Below are positions 21,188 through 30,764 of a stretch of DNA of 64,000 nucleotides, one piece after another (within the stretch, counting starts at the first letter, position 1; each line of letters starts with the position of its first letter). The stretch covers positions 124,001-188,000 of the forward strand of contig JADLZK010000264.1 in assembly GCA_015847255.1 (NCBI GenBank), given 5' to 3'. The notes below the pieces were generated by a model that worked only from the letters and a program-made list of their open reading frames with translations, was not told the origin of the DNA and did not search any database. The position numbers and the translations under genes are program-made. The DNA is from Hyparrhenia diplandra. Taxonomy: Eukaryota; Streptophyta; Magnoliopsida; Poales; Poaceae.

Positions 21188-22069
21188 TTTGTATGTAGGG
21201 AAGTTTAAAGATATTTATGTATTGATACTGCATAACTGCAGCCGCAAATCACGCACCGGGCCGCTCCTGTCTTTTTTCCTGGGCTTAAACGGCCCACTCT
21301 GCTGTCCCACCCGGCGATGGGGCCACCCGTGTCCCCTCGTGAGCTTATATAACAGCCCGTTTGGATGTACATATTGAGGGCTTAGAATTGGCATTGGCTA
21401 GCTTCAAATACAGCTGTTTAGATGTTTTAGAATTTGGAATCAGCATTCATCCTCAATGCCAACCGGTATTCAACAAGCCTGTGCTTGTTCATCTCCAATA
21501 CGAAGCTCTCCCCCTCTGTATTGGGTGGAATTGACTCAACCGGTACTCATGAAAGGGATGTCTAGCATATCACTTTTCCTACTATGTACAGCACAAGAGT
21601 GGAGTGGTGCCTTATACTGCTGCGTCAAGGACAACAGTTAGACGGCTACTAGGCATGACTTGTAAAAATTGTAAATACAGTTATGAAATTAAATATTGGG
21701 AGTGACAAGAAGGATAGCTAATAGGCATGCATGACTTGTAAAAATTGTAAACTTCTTGGTTCCTTTGGCCCTGTTCAGCTGCTGGTTTCTGCACTGTTAG
21801 ACAACAATCATACAATATTTTTTTTGTGTCTAAGACCATGTCCCGTTGAAGCATGGAGTTTGGAATCCATTTTGTCATGTTCCCCCTTGAGTGCCCGTAA
21901 ACCAAAGTTCAGTACCCGTTGTTAATTCAAGGGTAACATAAGCATCTTGGAGCTCTAAAGTTCTCTATCATTGTAGTCACCTGGCCCGCCGTCGCTGACG
22001 GCCAGACCCCAACACGGTGCCTCACCATCGCCTGCCGTGCGCAGCCCTCGCACGAGGACGCTGCAGCAA
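21188..22069. other. MULE interior, possible MITE remnants
   Basis: No supported gene. Phrases such as GCCCGTTTGGATGT (21,354) resemble ends of grass hAT/Harbinger MITEs, but I cannot define element borders. A repeated GCATGACTTGTAAAAATTGT (21,652 and 21,729) marks a local duplication. Confidence 0.35.
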
Positions 22070-22121
22070 GGTGGGCGTAGCATTTTTTTTTTTTTTTTTT
22101 GGGGTAACGGTGGGCGTAGCA
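22070..22121 (-). mobile_element. Minimal poly(A) retro-insertion with 13-bp target duplication
   Basis: GGTGGGCGTAGCA occurs at 22,070-22,082 and again, identically, at 22,109-22,121. Between them are only an 18-base T run and GGGGTAAC. On the minus strand that is GTTACCCC followed by poly(A), flanked by a perfect 13-bp duplication: an extremely 5'-truncated LINE-mediated insertion. A GGGTTACC-like end before poly(A) is also seen at the minus-strand retro-insertion near 53,480. Confidence 0.85.
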
Positions 22122-24249
22122 GATTTGTGCAACTGCAAAACAAACAAAGCGTGCGCACAGAGTAAATCTGTTGTGGTGCAAACAATACTTCAGATTCACC
22201 AATCATGGACTAGGACTGTATGGCCTACCTACTGAGATGGTTGTTGTGCTCCTTTTGATACCTGCAGAGCAAGACACGGCAACAATATAAGCAAAAGGGA
22301 CTACAGCCAGCAACAACCAAAGTTTACTACTTACACATAATACTACTTACACATAAGAGAGCGAATGGAAATGCAAAGAAACCATCTCATCTTGCAGAGC
22401 ATGATAATGGGTCGGCCTTGATGATCCAAGAGCAGAAAACACATACCAATATTTATTTAGCACTCAAGTGATCTAGGATTCAGAGATAATTAACAGTCTT
22501 AACAGCATTTTGCCCTGGACAAGCTCATTCAGAGATCAGACACAACTTGCAATCATCCCAGCATGTGCACACATGTACAAGTGAAAGTTCTTAGGATGGC
22601 AAACTTTATTGTCCATGATAGTTCCTGCAGAATATGAGCAGTGAGCACATGAATCAACAAGAATAGATGTATGCTACTATAGTGAAACTATTATAGAATT
22701 GCAGTGGACTGCAGTGTACTTCTAACTCACATGGCAAGTTCAAAAAATTCTAAATCTGAAGTAAATCTCAAATGCTATTTTTACTTCTCACTTACTGCCA
22801 TATGACTCACACTAGCTTTGTCTCTATACCATCAGGTAAGTTTAACTAGAAGCAAAGCGTTCACCCATGATCATTAAAGCAGCAGACGACTAAATATCAA
22901 TATGCTTTACTGAAATTCTTAATCTGACAAGAACCAGCATGTCATGTTGCTGAACTACATCTGACAGTTGCTCACTAATGGATGACTAAATATCAATATG
23001 CTTTACTGAAATTCTCGGTAAAATGTTTCCATCAGACTAGCCCTTGTAGGATTACCAGCATCTTGCAGGACCACCAGTTTGCTTTGCCTAGATATCAAAA
23101 AACAAAAAAGTTTGCTTCGTCTTCCAATCAGTCCCAAGCTTCACCATTAGTGACATAAAAGCAAACAATAACCTGAAAACCACACATGACTCCTGCACCT
23201 CTATGGGCATTTTCAGTTAAAGCCAGACACTGTGTTTCATTTTTCAGAAACTCTGCTTACATGCCATTAGTGAGATAACAGTGAATCAACCACATCGTGA
23301 CATATCAACTTGGTGCTTGAGCATGCTTAAATTTGATACGAACTACTAGCGTTAACATGATACAAACTAATCCACCACTATCACATGAACAGGATGATCC
23401 ATTAGCTTAAATTTTACGTGACCCTTGAGATTCATCCACTCAGAGACCTGTGCGAAGTGAAAAGATAATGATCAATGAGGAATGCCAAGAATTAGCACAA
23501 AACCATGCATACATGCAGCAAGTCTGCAACCCTAAGTCCTATATGTTGACCAACATTGTGGATACAAATAGGGGTCAGCACATAAGTAGTGCCTATGACT
23601 CAAAAGCAGGCCAAAATCTGTCGGTGAATCCCTAGCGATAATCAAGTGGAAACATGATAGTACTACCATACTACTTCAATTGTGCCCCATACATCAAACA
23701 GGGTTCTACCTATTTTTAAAAGTAAAAACCAATTGATTATGCACACCGGTTTGGAGCCCAGAAGACCCTGATTTATTATATTTTCATGTAATAATGATCC
23801 ACTATGTAAACAATCTTTACAGACAACCTGACAGCTTAAACAAACTTCAGTTCAATGCTGAGGAAATGCATCATTATATTCTGCCAAAGTGTATGAGTAG
23901 GGTGCTCTTAGATGTTGACAGAAAACAATTTAGATTGCAAAATCATTCCTTGGCAAAAAAAAAAAAAAAAAAAAATCTCGTCCAGCCTAGAAATCAAAAG
24001 AGGTAGCAGTGGCTCAGCATCGGCCATCCATGTGCATTTAAAAGTTCAAATTTGGTGTGGTCGAGTGTCTTTCTGGCAATAGGGTATCATGACCATCCTG
24101 ACGACCAAATTGAAAGCAAATACAGAAGAAATCGATGTGTTTTATCTAAATTGATAGATTGGCATAGCTAGCAAGCAACACGCTTTAGACACATTATTGA
24201 TATGGAATTGTGCGCAGTTATGCTAAGAAATCATCAAAATTAGTGCAGA
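22122..24249. other. MULE interior without supported gene
   Basis: Two kilobases of mixed sequence. ATATCAATATGCTTTACTGAAATTCT occurs twice (about 22,895 and 22,991), a short direct duplication. A pure A run sits at 23,956-23,976 and may be the tail of a plus-strand retro-insertion. No exon has recognisable coding features. Several stretches could be introns of the gene whose GC-rich exon lies at 24.8-25.1 kb. Confidence 0.35.
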
Positions 24250-24395
24250 TGCTTCAGTTCAATGGTTTCAGCCGATGATTTCAGACATTAATTTTTCGAA
24301 CATCTATGGTTTCAGCTGATGATTTCAGACATTAATTTCATTAATTTTTCGAACATCTATGGTTTCAGCTGATGATTTCAGACATGGAAAAACAT
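24250..24395. repeat. Minisatellite, three units of ~50-65 bp
   Basis: The phrase GGTTTCAGC.GATGATTTCAGACAT occurs at about 24,263, 24,309 and 24,361, separated by TTAATTTTTCGAACATCTAT. Further partial echoes (GATTTCAGACATAAAAAAACA) occur at 24,481. Confidence 0.8.
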
Positions 24396-24689
24396 AGCAT
24401 CGAGCTTTTTTACTTTTTATATAAAATCTTTTTCCTTTCAGCAGATTTTACTTTCACAGATCAGCACAACACTAGGATTTTGATTTCAGACATAAAAAAA
24501 CAGGGCATCGAGCTACCCTTGCAGCAAATCTACCTGCTAATATATAGCTTTCAACTATCTTCTGCAGACTAATCTCAGTCTTATAGAAACTGCAAAATGT
24601 GAAAGGAAGCATCACAACTGACAGTTGTCGATCATATCCTAATGAAGAAGATGCTAAGCTCCGGTGAGCAACAGCAGTGTGACCGCGAG

Positions 24690-24770
24690 ATACCTCATTT
24701 TATGGCGAGGGCAAGCTGTAGACCAGAGGCTATTTACCTCATTTTATGGCGAGGGCAGGGTGTAGCCCCG
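24690..24770. repeat. Short tandem duplication
   Basis: TACCTCATTTTATGGCGAGGGCA occurs at about 24,690 and 24,735 with a similar 22-base spacer, forming a two-copy direct repeat at the border of the GC-rich exon. Confidence 0.7.
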
Positions 24771-24819
24771 TAGAGCAGAGGCACAAAATAGCCCGCGTGA
24801 GCGCTGGTGAGTTGGGCGG

Positions 24820-25110
24820 AGACGGGGAGGAGGCGTCACGCACGCAGGCAGCCGCGTCCGCGAACGAGGGCACCTCGCCACCCGCACCCTTCGACACATG
24901 GGACGGCCGCCGCCGCAGCAGCCGCGAACGCACGCCGGCCAGCCACGTCCGCGATTGAGCGCACGTCACCACCCGCACCCTTCCACACCGGGGCGGCCGC
25001 CGCCGCAGCAGCCGCGAACGCACGCCTGGACGTCGACGGGCCAGATCTCACCTCGATCTCGCCGGCGCGGCCAGCCCGCCCCTCCCACCGACGGCGGCGG
25101 CGGCTCCATG
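24820..25110 (-). pseudogene. Captured GC-rich first exon at the right MULE end
   Basis: On the minus strand an ATG at 25,110 opens MEPPPPSVGGAGWPRRRDR, with a possible donor GATCGAG/GTGAGATC close behind. Further on, a ~60-bp GC-rich unit is directly repeated (containing CACCCGCACCCTTC..CCGCCGCCGCAGCAGCC on the plus strand, at 24,882 and 24,970). The fragment points inward from the right end, mirroring the one at the left end. I do not recognise the gene; the low-complexity composition makes any protein call weak. Confidence 0.35.
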
Positions 25111-25309
25111 TAGCACGCGGGGGCATAGAGGCAGACGAGAATGAACTCAACAAACCCTAGTAGAAATAAGATAAAATACATCAAACTATATTACTTGAAT
25201 TATGTCATAACTATACTAGTCAAAACATATTACAAATATGAAAGTACAGTTTTACCCTTGTCAAAATAAAGAATTACAAAAATGCAATTACCACTCTTAT
25301 ATTTCGCGA

Positions 25310-25511
25310 TCTAATCCTCCTCAATTTCGAAGGTGTTAGGAAGCGTTACCGCGGATAGGGCCCACTAATCATAGACACACGCCAACGCTTCCTGACGCTT
25401 CTGCATTGACGCTTCTCAACGCTTCCTGACATATTGGGCCCACAATTCATAGACACATGATTTATTTTTCAAACGCTTCGCAACGCTTCTCCAAGCATTG
25501 TAAAAAAACTC
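25310..25511 (-). repeat. Right terminal inverted repeat and subterminal motifs of the MULE
   Basis: The minus strand begins GAGTTTTTTTACAATGCTTG at 25,511. Inward are several AAGCGT or ACGCTTCC motifs and two copies of a phrase with GGGCCCA..AATTCATAGACACA or GGGCCCACTAATCATAGACACA, 80 to 90 bases apart. These mirror the repeated motifs at the left end. Confidence 0.75.
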
Positions 25512-25520
25512 GGATTCTAT
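25512..25520. repeat. 9-bp target site duplication, right copy
   Basis: GGATTCTAT, identical to 8,979-8,987. Confidence 0.85.
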
Positions 25521-25591
25521 ATGTATGGAAGAAGATGGGAGCAGCCTCAGAATATGTTTAAAGACGGTAGATCTCGGAACACATCAAAAAC

Positions 25592-25662
25592 TTCTCACTA
25601 GCACGGTGGTACCACACCCTCAGTTTCTTCCTTAGCTCTCGGGTTCGAAACCTGTTTGAGGC
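25592..25662 (+). other. tRNA-like sequence
   Basis: TAGCACGGTGGTACCAC (25,599-25,615) matches an A box, and GGTTCGAAACC (25,642-25,652) an intact B box at roughly normal spacing. The acceptor stem is not convincing. It lies at the left border of the duplicated block. Confidence 0.55.
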
Positions 25663-26039
25663 AAATTTTTTGATTTACTATTTTTGTCTTCTTTTGCTAA
25701 TTCTATTTTATTTTTCTTTTTTTTAGACTTTTTATTGTGATCATGGCAGTGATATTATTCTAATGACTTCATGGTGGAACTACACATTCCAAACATTCAA
25801 CTATATATACATGTCTCACTAACATTGAGAACATGTTAAAAGACCAAAATCAAGGTAAAAAAATCTAAAATATATTACTTAAGCTCCCGGGATCACAACC
25901 GAGTATGCACCGGATACCAAAATATCCGCATGTGGCATCCCTATGTGTTCCGGATGCAACTGGACCAAACTTTGCTAATTGTTCTCAATTACATTTATAA
26001 CTCCTATATACATATATCTATAGATAGGTTGGGCATCAA
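25663..26039. repeat. Shared 5' border of the segmental duplication, copy A
   Basis: GTGATATTATTCTAATGACTTCATGGTGGAACTACACATT and, further on, AGACCAAAATCAAGGTAAAAAA and ATATATTACTTAAGCTCC recur in the same order at 28,940-29,040. No gene. Confidence 0.75.
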
Positions 26040-26430
26040 GCAAAGTGTTCTTTGGCCCCTAGTTCAACTTCTTCTTCACTTCCTCCAGCTCCTCCTTCAA
26101 ACCGAGATGAGCTTGTCCTTCTTGAAACAAATTTCAGCCTAACTTTTCGAGGAATTCATTTGTCATCTTGGTTCCTCCCGCAGCTCTTTTCGAGCAAGTC
26201 GCGGCCGACCGCAATTTGGACCTCATGAGATTCCACCATATTCATAACCATCTCGCATCCCGATTGGTCAACACCTTACGCACAAGTTCATTATCCTTAG
26301 CGCATTCGGGGCATCCGGCCGCGCATTCGCCCTCTAGATGAATGATTCTTTTGTTGAGCTTCAAGTACGGCTCCATCATCCTCGTTTCTCCGCATTGATA
26401 GTTACATTTGCGGCACATACATTCCCGAAA
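26040..26430 (-). pseudogene. Cys-rich/coiled-coil exon, duplicated block copy A
   Basis: The minus strand from about 26,425 reads CRKCNYQCGETRMMEPYLKL, then NKRIIHLEGECAAGCPECAK, followed by a Glu/Lys-rich stretch that would form a coiled coil. It begins with two C-x2-C-like pairs that could bind zinc. Several frameshifts follow. The exon is homologous in layout to copy B at 29,186-29,585. I do not know the family name; the Cys cluster plus coil recalls GRF-type zinc-finger proteins common around grass transposons, but that is inference. Confidence 0.5.
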
Positions 26431-27059
26431 TACATGAAGGCAAATGTAATCATTTGAAAGGTAAAATCGGTCTCTTAAATAGTGAAATGTTCATAAAGTT
26501 GAACAATAATTATTTGTAAGCATAACGAGTAAAGTGTAATGAGAAAGCATTCTTTCAAAATTCTTTCAATACATGTATCCATATCAACATCTTAAAAGAA
26601 AATAATATGCCCATGTAAATAACCTTTGTCACGCTATGCTAACACCGTGACACTTTGTCCATGCACCAAAAGACGATATATGCTTCTAGTAAAGAATAAA
26701 ATAGAAAATACATGCTCAAGCGTCATTACTACTTTGCTATATCCATGATTCATAACATTTGCATTTGCATCTTCTCAAAACAATAAACAATCGAGACTGA
26801 GGAACTAAACATATATGATCGATCAAAGATGAGACATACAAGAGATATAATATGTGTCTTGCTAATAAGCATTGAGACTTGACTCTAGAATCAATACTCC
26901 ACATCCGCAATTACAACCTCATTTCCATTAGCCATATAACCTCTAAATAGATGTATCGGCCTCTAAAATAGATCTACCTACCTAATTCTACCACCTCTAA
27001 ATCCCACGGTGAATGTATGAATAGGGCTAAGCATATACTATCAAAAAAAATCTTGCAAA
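26431..27059 (-). other. Intron of the copy A pseudogene
   Basis: AT-rich sequence between the coiled-coil exon and the GC-rich exon. Its right part (CCTCTAAATAGATGTAT through ATGAATAGGGCTAAGCATA) is repeated in copy B at about 30,330-30,425, where a LINE fragment interrupts the same intron. Confidence 0.55.
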
Positions 27060-27380
27060 AGTATGAAGCAGTCATTGTATGAACAAGGTGTGGGGGCGGT
27101 GGATTCTCACGTGGGTCACCGATGAGGTCTTGGGAGCGGCGGGATGGGCGGCAGGGGGGAGCCTAGGAGAGCCTTCAACTTCTTCCACGACGGCCCGGCG
27201 TCGCCGCCGCCCCCTATGCCATTTGGACACGCAACCCACGCCGCCGTGAACCGGGCTTGGTCCTTCACCATCTTCTGAGCCGGCGAGGTCGGTTTCGGTT
27301 AAGGGGTCGGCGGCTGCGGCGGCGGAATGTGAAGAGGGATTAGGGTAGGCGGCGGCGGAATGTGAAGAGGGATTTTGAGG
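27060..27380 (-). pseudogene. GC-rich first exon, duplicated block copy A
   Basis: GC-rich sequence with CGGATTCTCACGTGGGTCAC-like and GGCCCGGCGTCGCCGCC motifs shared with copy B (30,480-30,721). The minus-strand reading is broken by stops and frame changes. GGCGGCGGAATGTGAAGAGGGATT occurs twice within 60 bases near 27,320 and 27,350, a small duplication absent from copy B. The 330-bp array begins right upstream. Confidence 0.45.
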
Positions 27381-27439
27381 GGAACTTGTGCAGGCCGGGT
27401 TTTGTCAAAATAAAAAAAAAAAAAGCAGCCAACTTTACC

Positions 27440-28400
27440 TATTTTGGTGATTATTATTTATTTGTTAATTTACTCAAGAAAAATGTTAAAATACCAAAAT
27501 AAAGCTAAAAAAAATCTAAAACTTTGCATTGACACATCCTTTTAGCGTAGCATGTTGAAAAAAAATGAGTCGATTCTCGAGAAAGTGTTGTTGCATATCC
27601 TCACAATGGCCTACATCTCTCACACATGTTCTAGTAACTAGGTGAGAGATGCTCATGATAGTATGAGATGTGTAGTACCACTTTCTCAAAATCATCTCAA
27701 ACTTTTTGGGGTGTCTATAGAGCCAACCTATGATGTTGTGTGCATTTGTGAAATTTTTTAGACCAAGTTTGCCAATTATTGTGATTATTTGTTGATTTAG
27801 TCAAGAAAAAAAAATGATAAAATACCAAAATAAAGCTAAAAAAAATCTAAAACTTTGCATTGACACCTCCTTTTGGTGTAGCATGTTGAAAACAAATTGA
27901 GTCCATTCTAAGAAAGTGTTGTTACATATCCTCACAATGGCTTACATCTCTCACACATGTTCTAGTCACTAGGTGAGAGATGCTCATGATAGTGTGAGAT
28001 GTGTAGTACCACTTTCTTAAAATCATCTCAAACTTTTTTGAGGTGTCTATAGAGCCAACCTATGATGTTGTGTGCATTTGTGCAATTTTTAGACCAAGTT
28101 TGCCTATTATTGTGATTATTTGTTGATTTAGTCAAGAAAAAAAAATGATAAAATACCAAAATAAATCTAAAAAAATCTAAAACTTTGCATTGACACCTCC
28201 TTTTGGTGTAGCATATTGAAAAAAAAAAATTTGAGTCCATTCTAAGAAAGTGTTGTTACATATCCTCACAATGGCCTACATCTCTCGACACATGTTCTAG
28301 TCACTAGGTGAGAGATGCTCATGATATTGCGAGATGTGTAGTACCACTTTCTCGAAATCATCTCAAACTCTTTTGTTGTGTTTTGGGAGACAAAATATGC
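27440..28400. repeat. ~330-bp tandem repeat array, copy 2 (about 3 units)
   Basis: Units start near 27,445, 27,775 and 28,106, with the same A-rich part and hairpin arms as the arrays at 5.8 and 30.8 kb. Here the A-rich phrase is ACCAAAATAAAG, a subfamily difference. It ends in TTTTGTTGTGTTTTGGGAG like array 1. It lies directly upstream (minus-strand sense) of the copy A first exon. Confidence 0.9.
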
Positions 28401-28504
28401 CATGATCACACACAAAAAGTAAAAAAAAAAAAAGAAAATAAAATAGAGAAAGCAAAAGAAAGAAAAAGAACATAAATGTTGATTATACCAAAACAATTAA
28501 GATC

Positions 28505-28570
28505 CTTAGGGGTTTGAACTTGGCACTACGACTCAACCTTAGAGAGTGTTACCATTGTGCTATTTAGATG
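28505..28570 (-). other. tRNA-like sequence
   Basis: The minus strand has TAGCACAATGGTAAC (A box, 28,548-28,562) and AAGTTCAAACCC (degenerate B box, 28,509-28,520). Same position relative to its array as the one at 32,337. Confidence 0.5.
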
Positions 28571-28616
28571 TTTGCATTAGATTAGTACTTATATTTTGTT
28601 TTAGGTGGTAATATGG

Positions 28617-28862
28617 ACACTTTCAAATTTGGGAAGTTTTAATTTTTTTTTTTTTTTTTTTTTGGGGTGGCAAAAGATTCGAATAGTCTCTTGAACTGCC
28701 AAAGATCGATCGTAGTTTTGCAAGAAATTCGATTAGATAAGCAATACATCACGGAAACAAACCAAAACATCGAGGTCGCTATGAGACAAGGCAGATTAGA
28801 TAAGCATTCCGGAACAAAAGCCATATCCTAAGTTATGACACAAGACATAATTCTCATTACAT
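28617..28862 (-). mobile_element. Probable minus-strand retro-insertion with poly(T)
   Basis: A run of about 22 T follows CACTTTCAAATTTGGGAAG (shared with 5,632), then 220 bases containing two GATTAGATAAGCA phrases, a pattern also seen in the retro-insertion at 53-54 kb (GCTTATCTAATCT). On the minus strand this reads as an element ending in poly(A). I cannot define a target duplication. Confidence 0.4.
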
Positions 28863-28916
28863 AAGCATTATGGCTCCATTTCGATTAGAATACTATTTTA
28901 TTTACCTTTTTTATGG

Positions 28917-29185
28917 ACTTTTTGTTGTGTGATTGTGGCGGTGATATTATTCTAATGACTTCATGGTGGAACTACACATTGCAAACATTCAGGTTAAAAG
29001 ACCAAAATCAAGGTAAAAAATTCTAAAATATATTACTTAAGCTCCACGGGATCACAACCCAGGGTATGCACTGTAGTACGAAAATATCTCGGCATCACGG
29101 ATGCCACCAAACCAAACTTTAGTGCTAATTGTTCTCAATTACATTTATAACTCCTAAATACATATATCTATAGATAGGTTGGGCA
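28917..29185. repeat. Shared 5' border of the segmental duplication, copy B
   Basis: Repeats the 25,730-26,040 sequence in order: GTGATATTATTCTAATGACT, GACCAAAATCAAGGTAAAAA, ATATATTACTTAAGCTCC and CTATAGATAGGTTGGGCATCAAG. This is direct evidence that the blocks at 25.7 and 28.9 kb are a tandem duplication. Confidence 0.8.
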
Positions 29186-29585
29186 TCAAGTAGTGTTTGG
29201 CGAGTGTTTAGTAGAGTGTCTAGCTTCTTCTTCACTTCCTCCCCCTCCCCGCTTCAAACCCGAGATGATCTTGTCCTTCTCCTTGAAAAAAAATTTCACC
29301 GAGACGGCTTTGATGGCATACTTTTCGACGGATTCATTTGTCTTCTTCAGTTCCTCCTGCAGCTCTTTTCGATCAAGCTTTGTCGACTCCATCCGGCACT
29401 CAAGAGATTCCACCCTCCTAACCATCTTTGCATCCCGATCGCCCACAAAATTCTCGCAAAAATTTAATATCCTTAGCACGGGTGGCGCAGCGGCCTCCAC
29501 ATGCATGATTACGTGGTTGTGCTTCAAGTACAGCTCCATCATCGTTTTCTCGCATCGATGGCTCATTGCGCAGCAGATACATTCT
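29186..29585 (-). pseudogene. Cys-rich/coiled-coil exon, duplicated block copy B
   Basis: One open minus-strand frame of about 130 residues follows a plausible acceptor (CTATTTCAAG at 29,586). It has a Cys cluster (ECICCAMSHRCEKTMMELYL), then a long coil (DAKMVRRVESLECRMESTKL, DRKELQEELKKTNESVEKYA) and a GGGGSEEE tail. It is better preserved than copy A, whose frame is broken, though the Cys spacing differs. It would be a small nuclear or cytosolic coiled-coil protein; function unknown. Confidence 0.5.
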
Positions 29586-30479
29586 TGAAATAGTGAAATG
29601 TTGAGAAAGTTGAACAATAATTTTTTGTAAGCATAACGAGTAAAAGTGTAATAGAAAGCATTCTTTCAAAACATGCGGGTTTAAGTTCCCGTGTGGATCA
29701 CACTGTCCATACACTTCTCGGTATCTCTCAAGAACTCAAATTCACAGGCTCACTTAACACTACATAACGAAAGTAAACATTCTTGGACATTAAGTCCTAC
29801 TCAAAGACTACCAAACGGATGATACTCCGTAAATTCTTGAGATACGTTTTTTATGCTTTGATCTGCGTGCTATTTAAGCGAAAACAAGAATATCACAGTT
29901 TTAGAGGTAAGGAATGGAACCACTTTGTGACTTTTAGGAGATGGCTATATGGGAGTTTAAAGGAAAATTGGGATAACATTAAAGCTTCGACATGCATGTT
30001 TTTCTATTTCAATGATTCTCCCGATTACGTGTTTTGGAATTTGTCTAAGAAGTCTAAATTTATAGTCAAATGCTTTTATGAGGCCTTGACCATTTCTAAT
30101 TCTGGTTTCATATCATAAAAACATCCGGACAAGTAAAATTACCTATTAAAATTTTCCTATGGCAAATGACTTATGATGTTGTGCTCACTAAGGAGAACTT
30201 GATTAAAAGAAATTGGTCTGGTGACCCAAAATCTTCTAATGTTATCCCAACATTTCTATATTTCCGTTTGCATAAATGGAAATGGAGTAATCCGCGTGGA
30301 AAAAAATCAAAGCATGAAAGCATATCGAACTCTAAATAGATGTATTAGCCTCTAAAATAGATCTACCTACCTAATTTTGCCACCTCTAAATCCCACAGTG
30401 GATGTATGAATAGGGCTAAGCATAAACTATACAAAAAATCTTATAAAAGTATGAACAGTCATTGTATGAACAAGGAGTT
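29586..30479 (-). other. Intron of copy B with inserted LINE fragment
   Basis: The outer parts match the copy A intron. The inner ~0.5 kb (29,780-30,300) is a LINE piece described separately and absent from copy A, so it arrived after the duplication or was lost from A. Confidence 0.5.
29780..30300 (+). mobile_element. LINE reverse-transcriptase 3' fragment
   Basis: The plus strand reads NDSPDYVFWNLSKKSKFIVK, then CFYEALTISNSG. After a stop and frame change come KIFLWQMTYDVVLTKENLIK and RNWSGDP. This is the segment between the reverse transcriptase and the zinc-binding zf-RVT domain of plant LINEs. It matches the family of the fragments at 8.2 kb and 61.4-63 kb. No poly(A) is present, so it is an internal fragment. 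Confidence 0.7.
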
Positions 30480-30721
30480 GGGGGCGGCGGATTCTCACGT
30501 GGGTCACCGACGACGAGGTCTTGTACTTCTTCAACGGCGGCCCGGCGTCGCCGCCCCCCCCTATGCCGATGGATGCACCGAGATCATTTGGAGCCGCCGC
30601 CCTCGACGCCCTTGAATCGGGCTTCGTCCTTCACCATCTTCTGAGCCGGCGAGGTCGGTTCTTGGCGGGGTCGGCGGCCGCGGATTCGGGGGGGAGGCGG
30701 CGGAACATGAAGAGGGATTAG
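30480..30721 (-). pseudogene. GC-rich first exon, duplicated block copy B
   Basis: Counterpart of 27,060-27,380. In one minus-strand frame it reads MVKDEARFKGVEGGGSK and in another GDAGPPLKKYKTSSSVTH, separated by stops. The array lies immediately upstream. Confidence 0.45.
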
Positions 30722-30764
30722 GGGAGGCGGGACCGATAGATTAGGGTAGGCGGCGTCGGTTTAC

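Larger units (their letters stand above)
8988..25511 (+). mobile_element. Giant Pack-MULE-like Mutator element (~16.5 kb)
   Basis: The left end GAGCCCTTTTACAATGCTTG and the reverse complement of the right end GAGTTTTTTTACAATGCTTG match at 17 of 20 positions. Both ends sit exactly inside a perfect 9-bp direct repeat, GGATTCTAT. Similarity extends inward: both ends carry short repeats of an ACGCTT or AAGCGT motif, then AAAAATAATCAT on the left and AAAAATAAATCAT on the right. No transposase is visible. The interior holds several unrelated gene fragments with introns, which is what defines Pack-MULEs. Most known Pack-MULEs are only a few kb, so this one is unusually large. Strand is given as + by convention only. 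Confidence 0.8.

Noticed and set aside
8988..25511. A Helitron as carrier of the gene fragments
   Set aside because: Inverted termini and a 9-bp target duplication are Mutator features; Helitrons have neither, and I saw no convincing CTRR end with hairpin.
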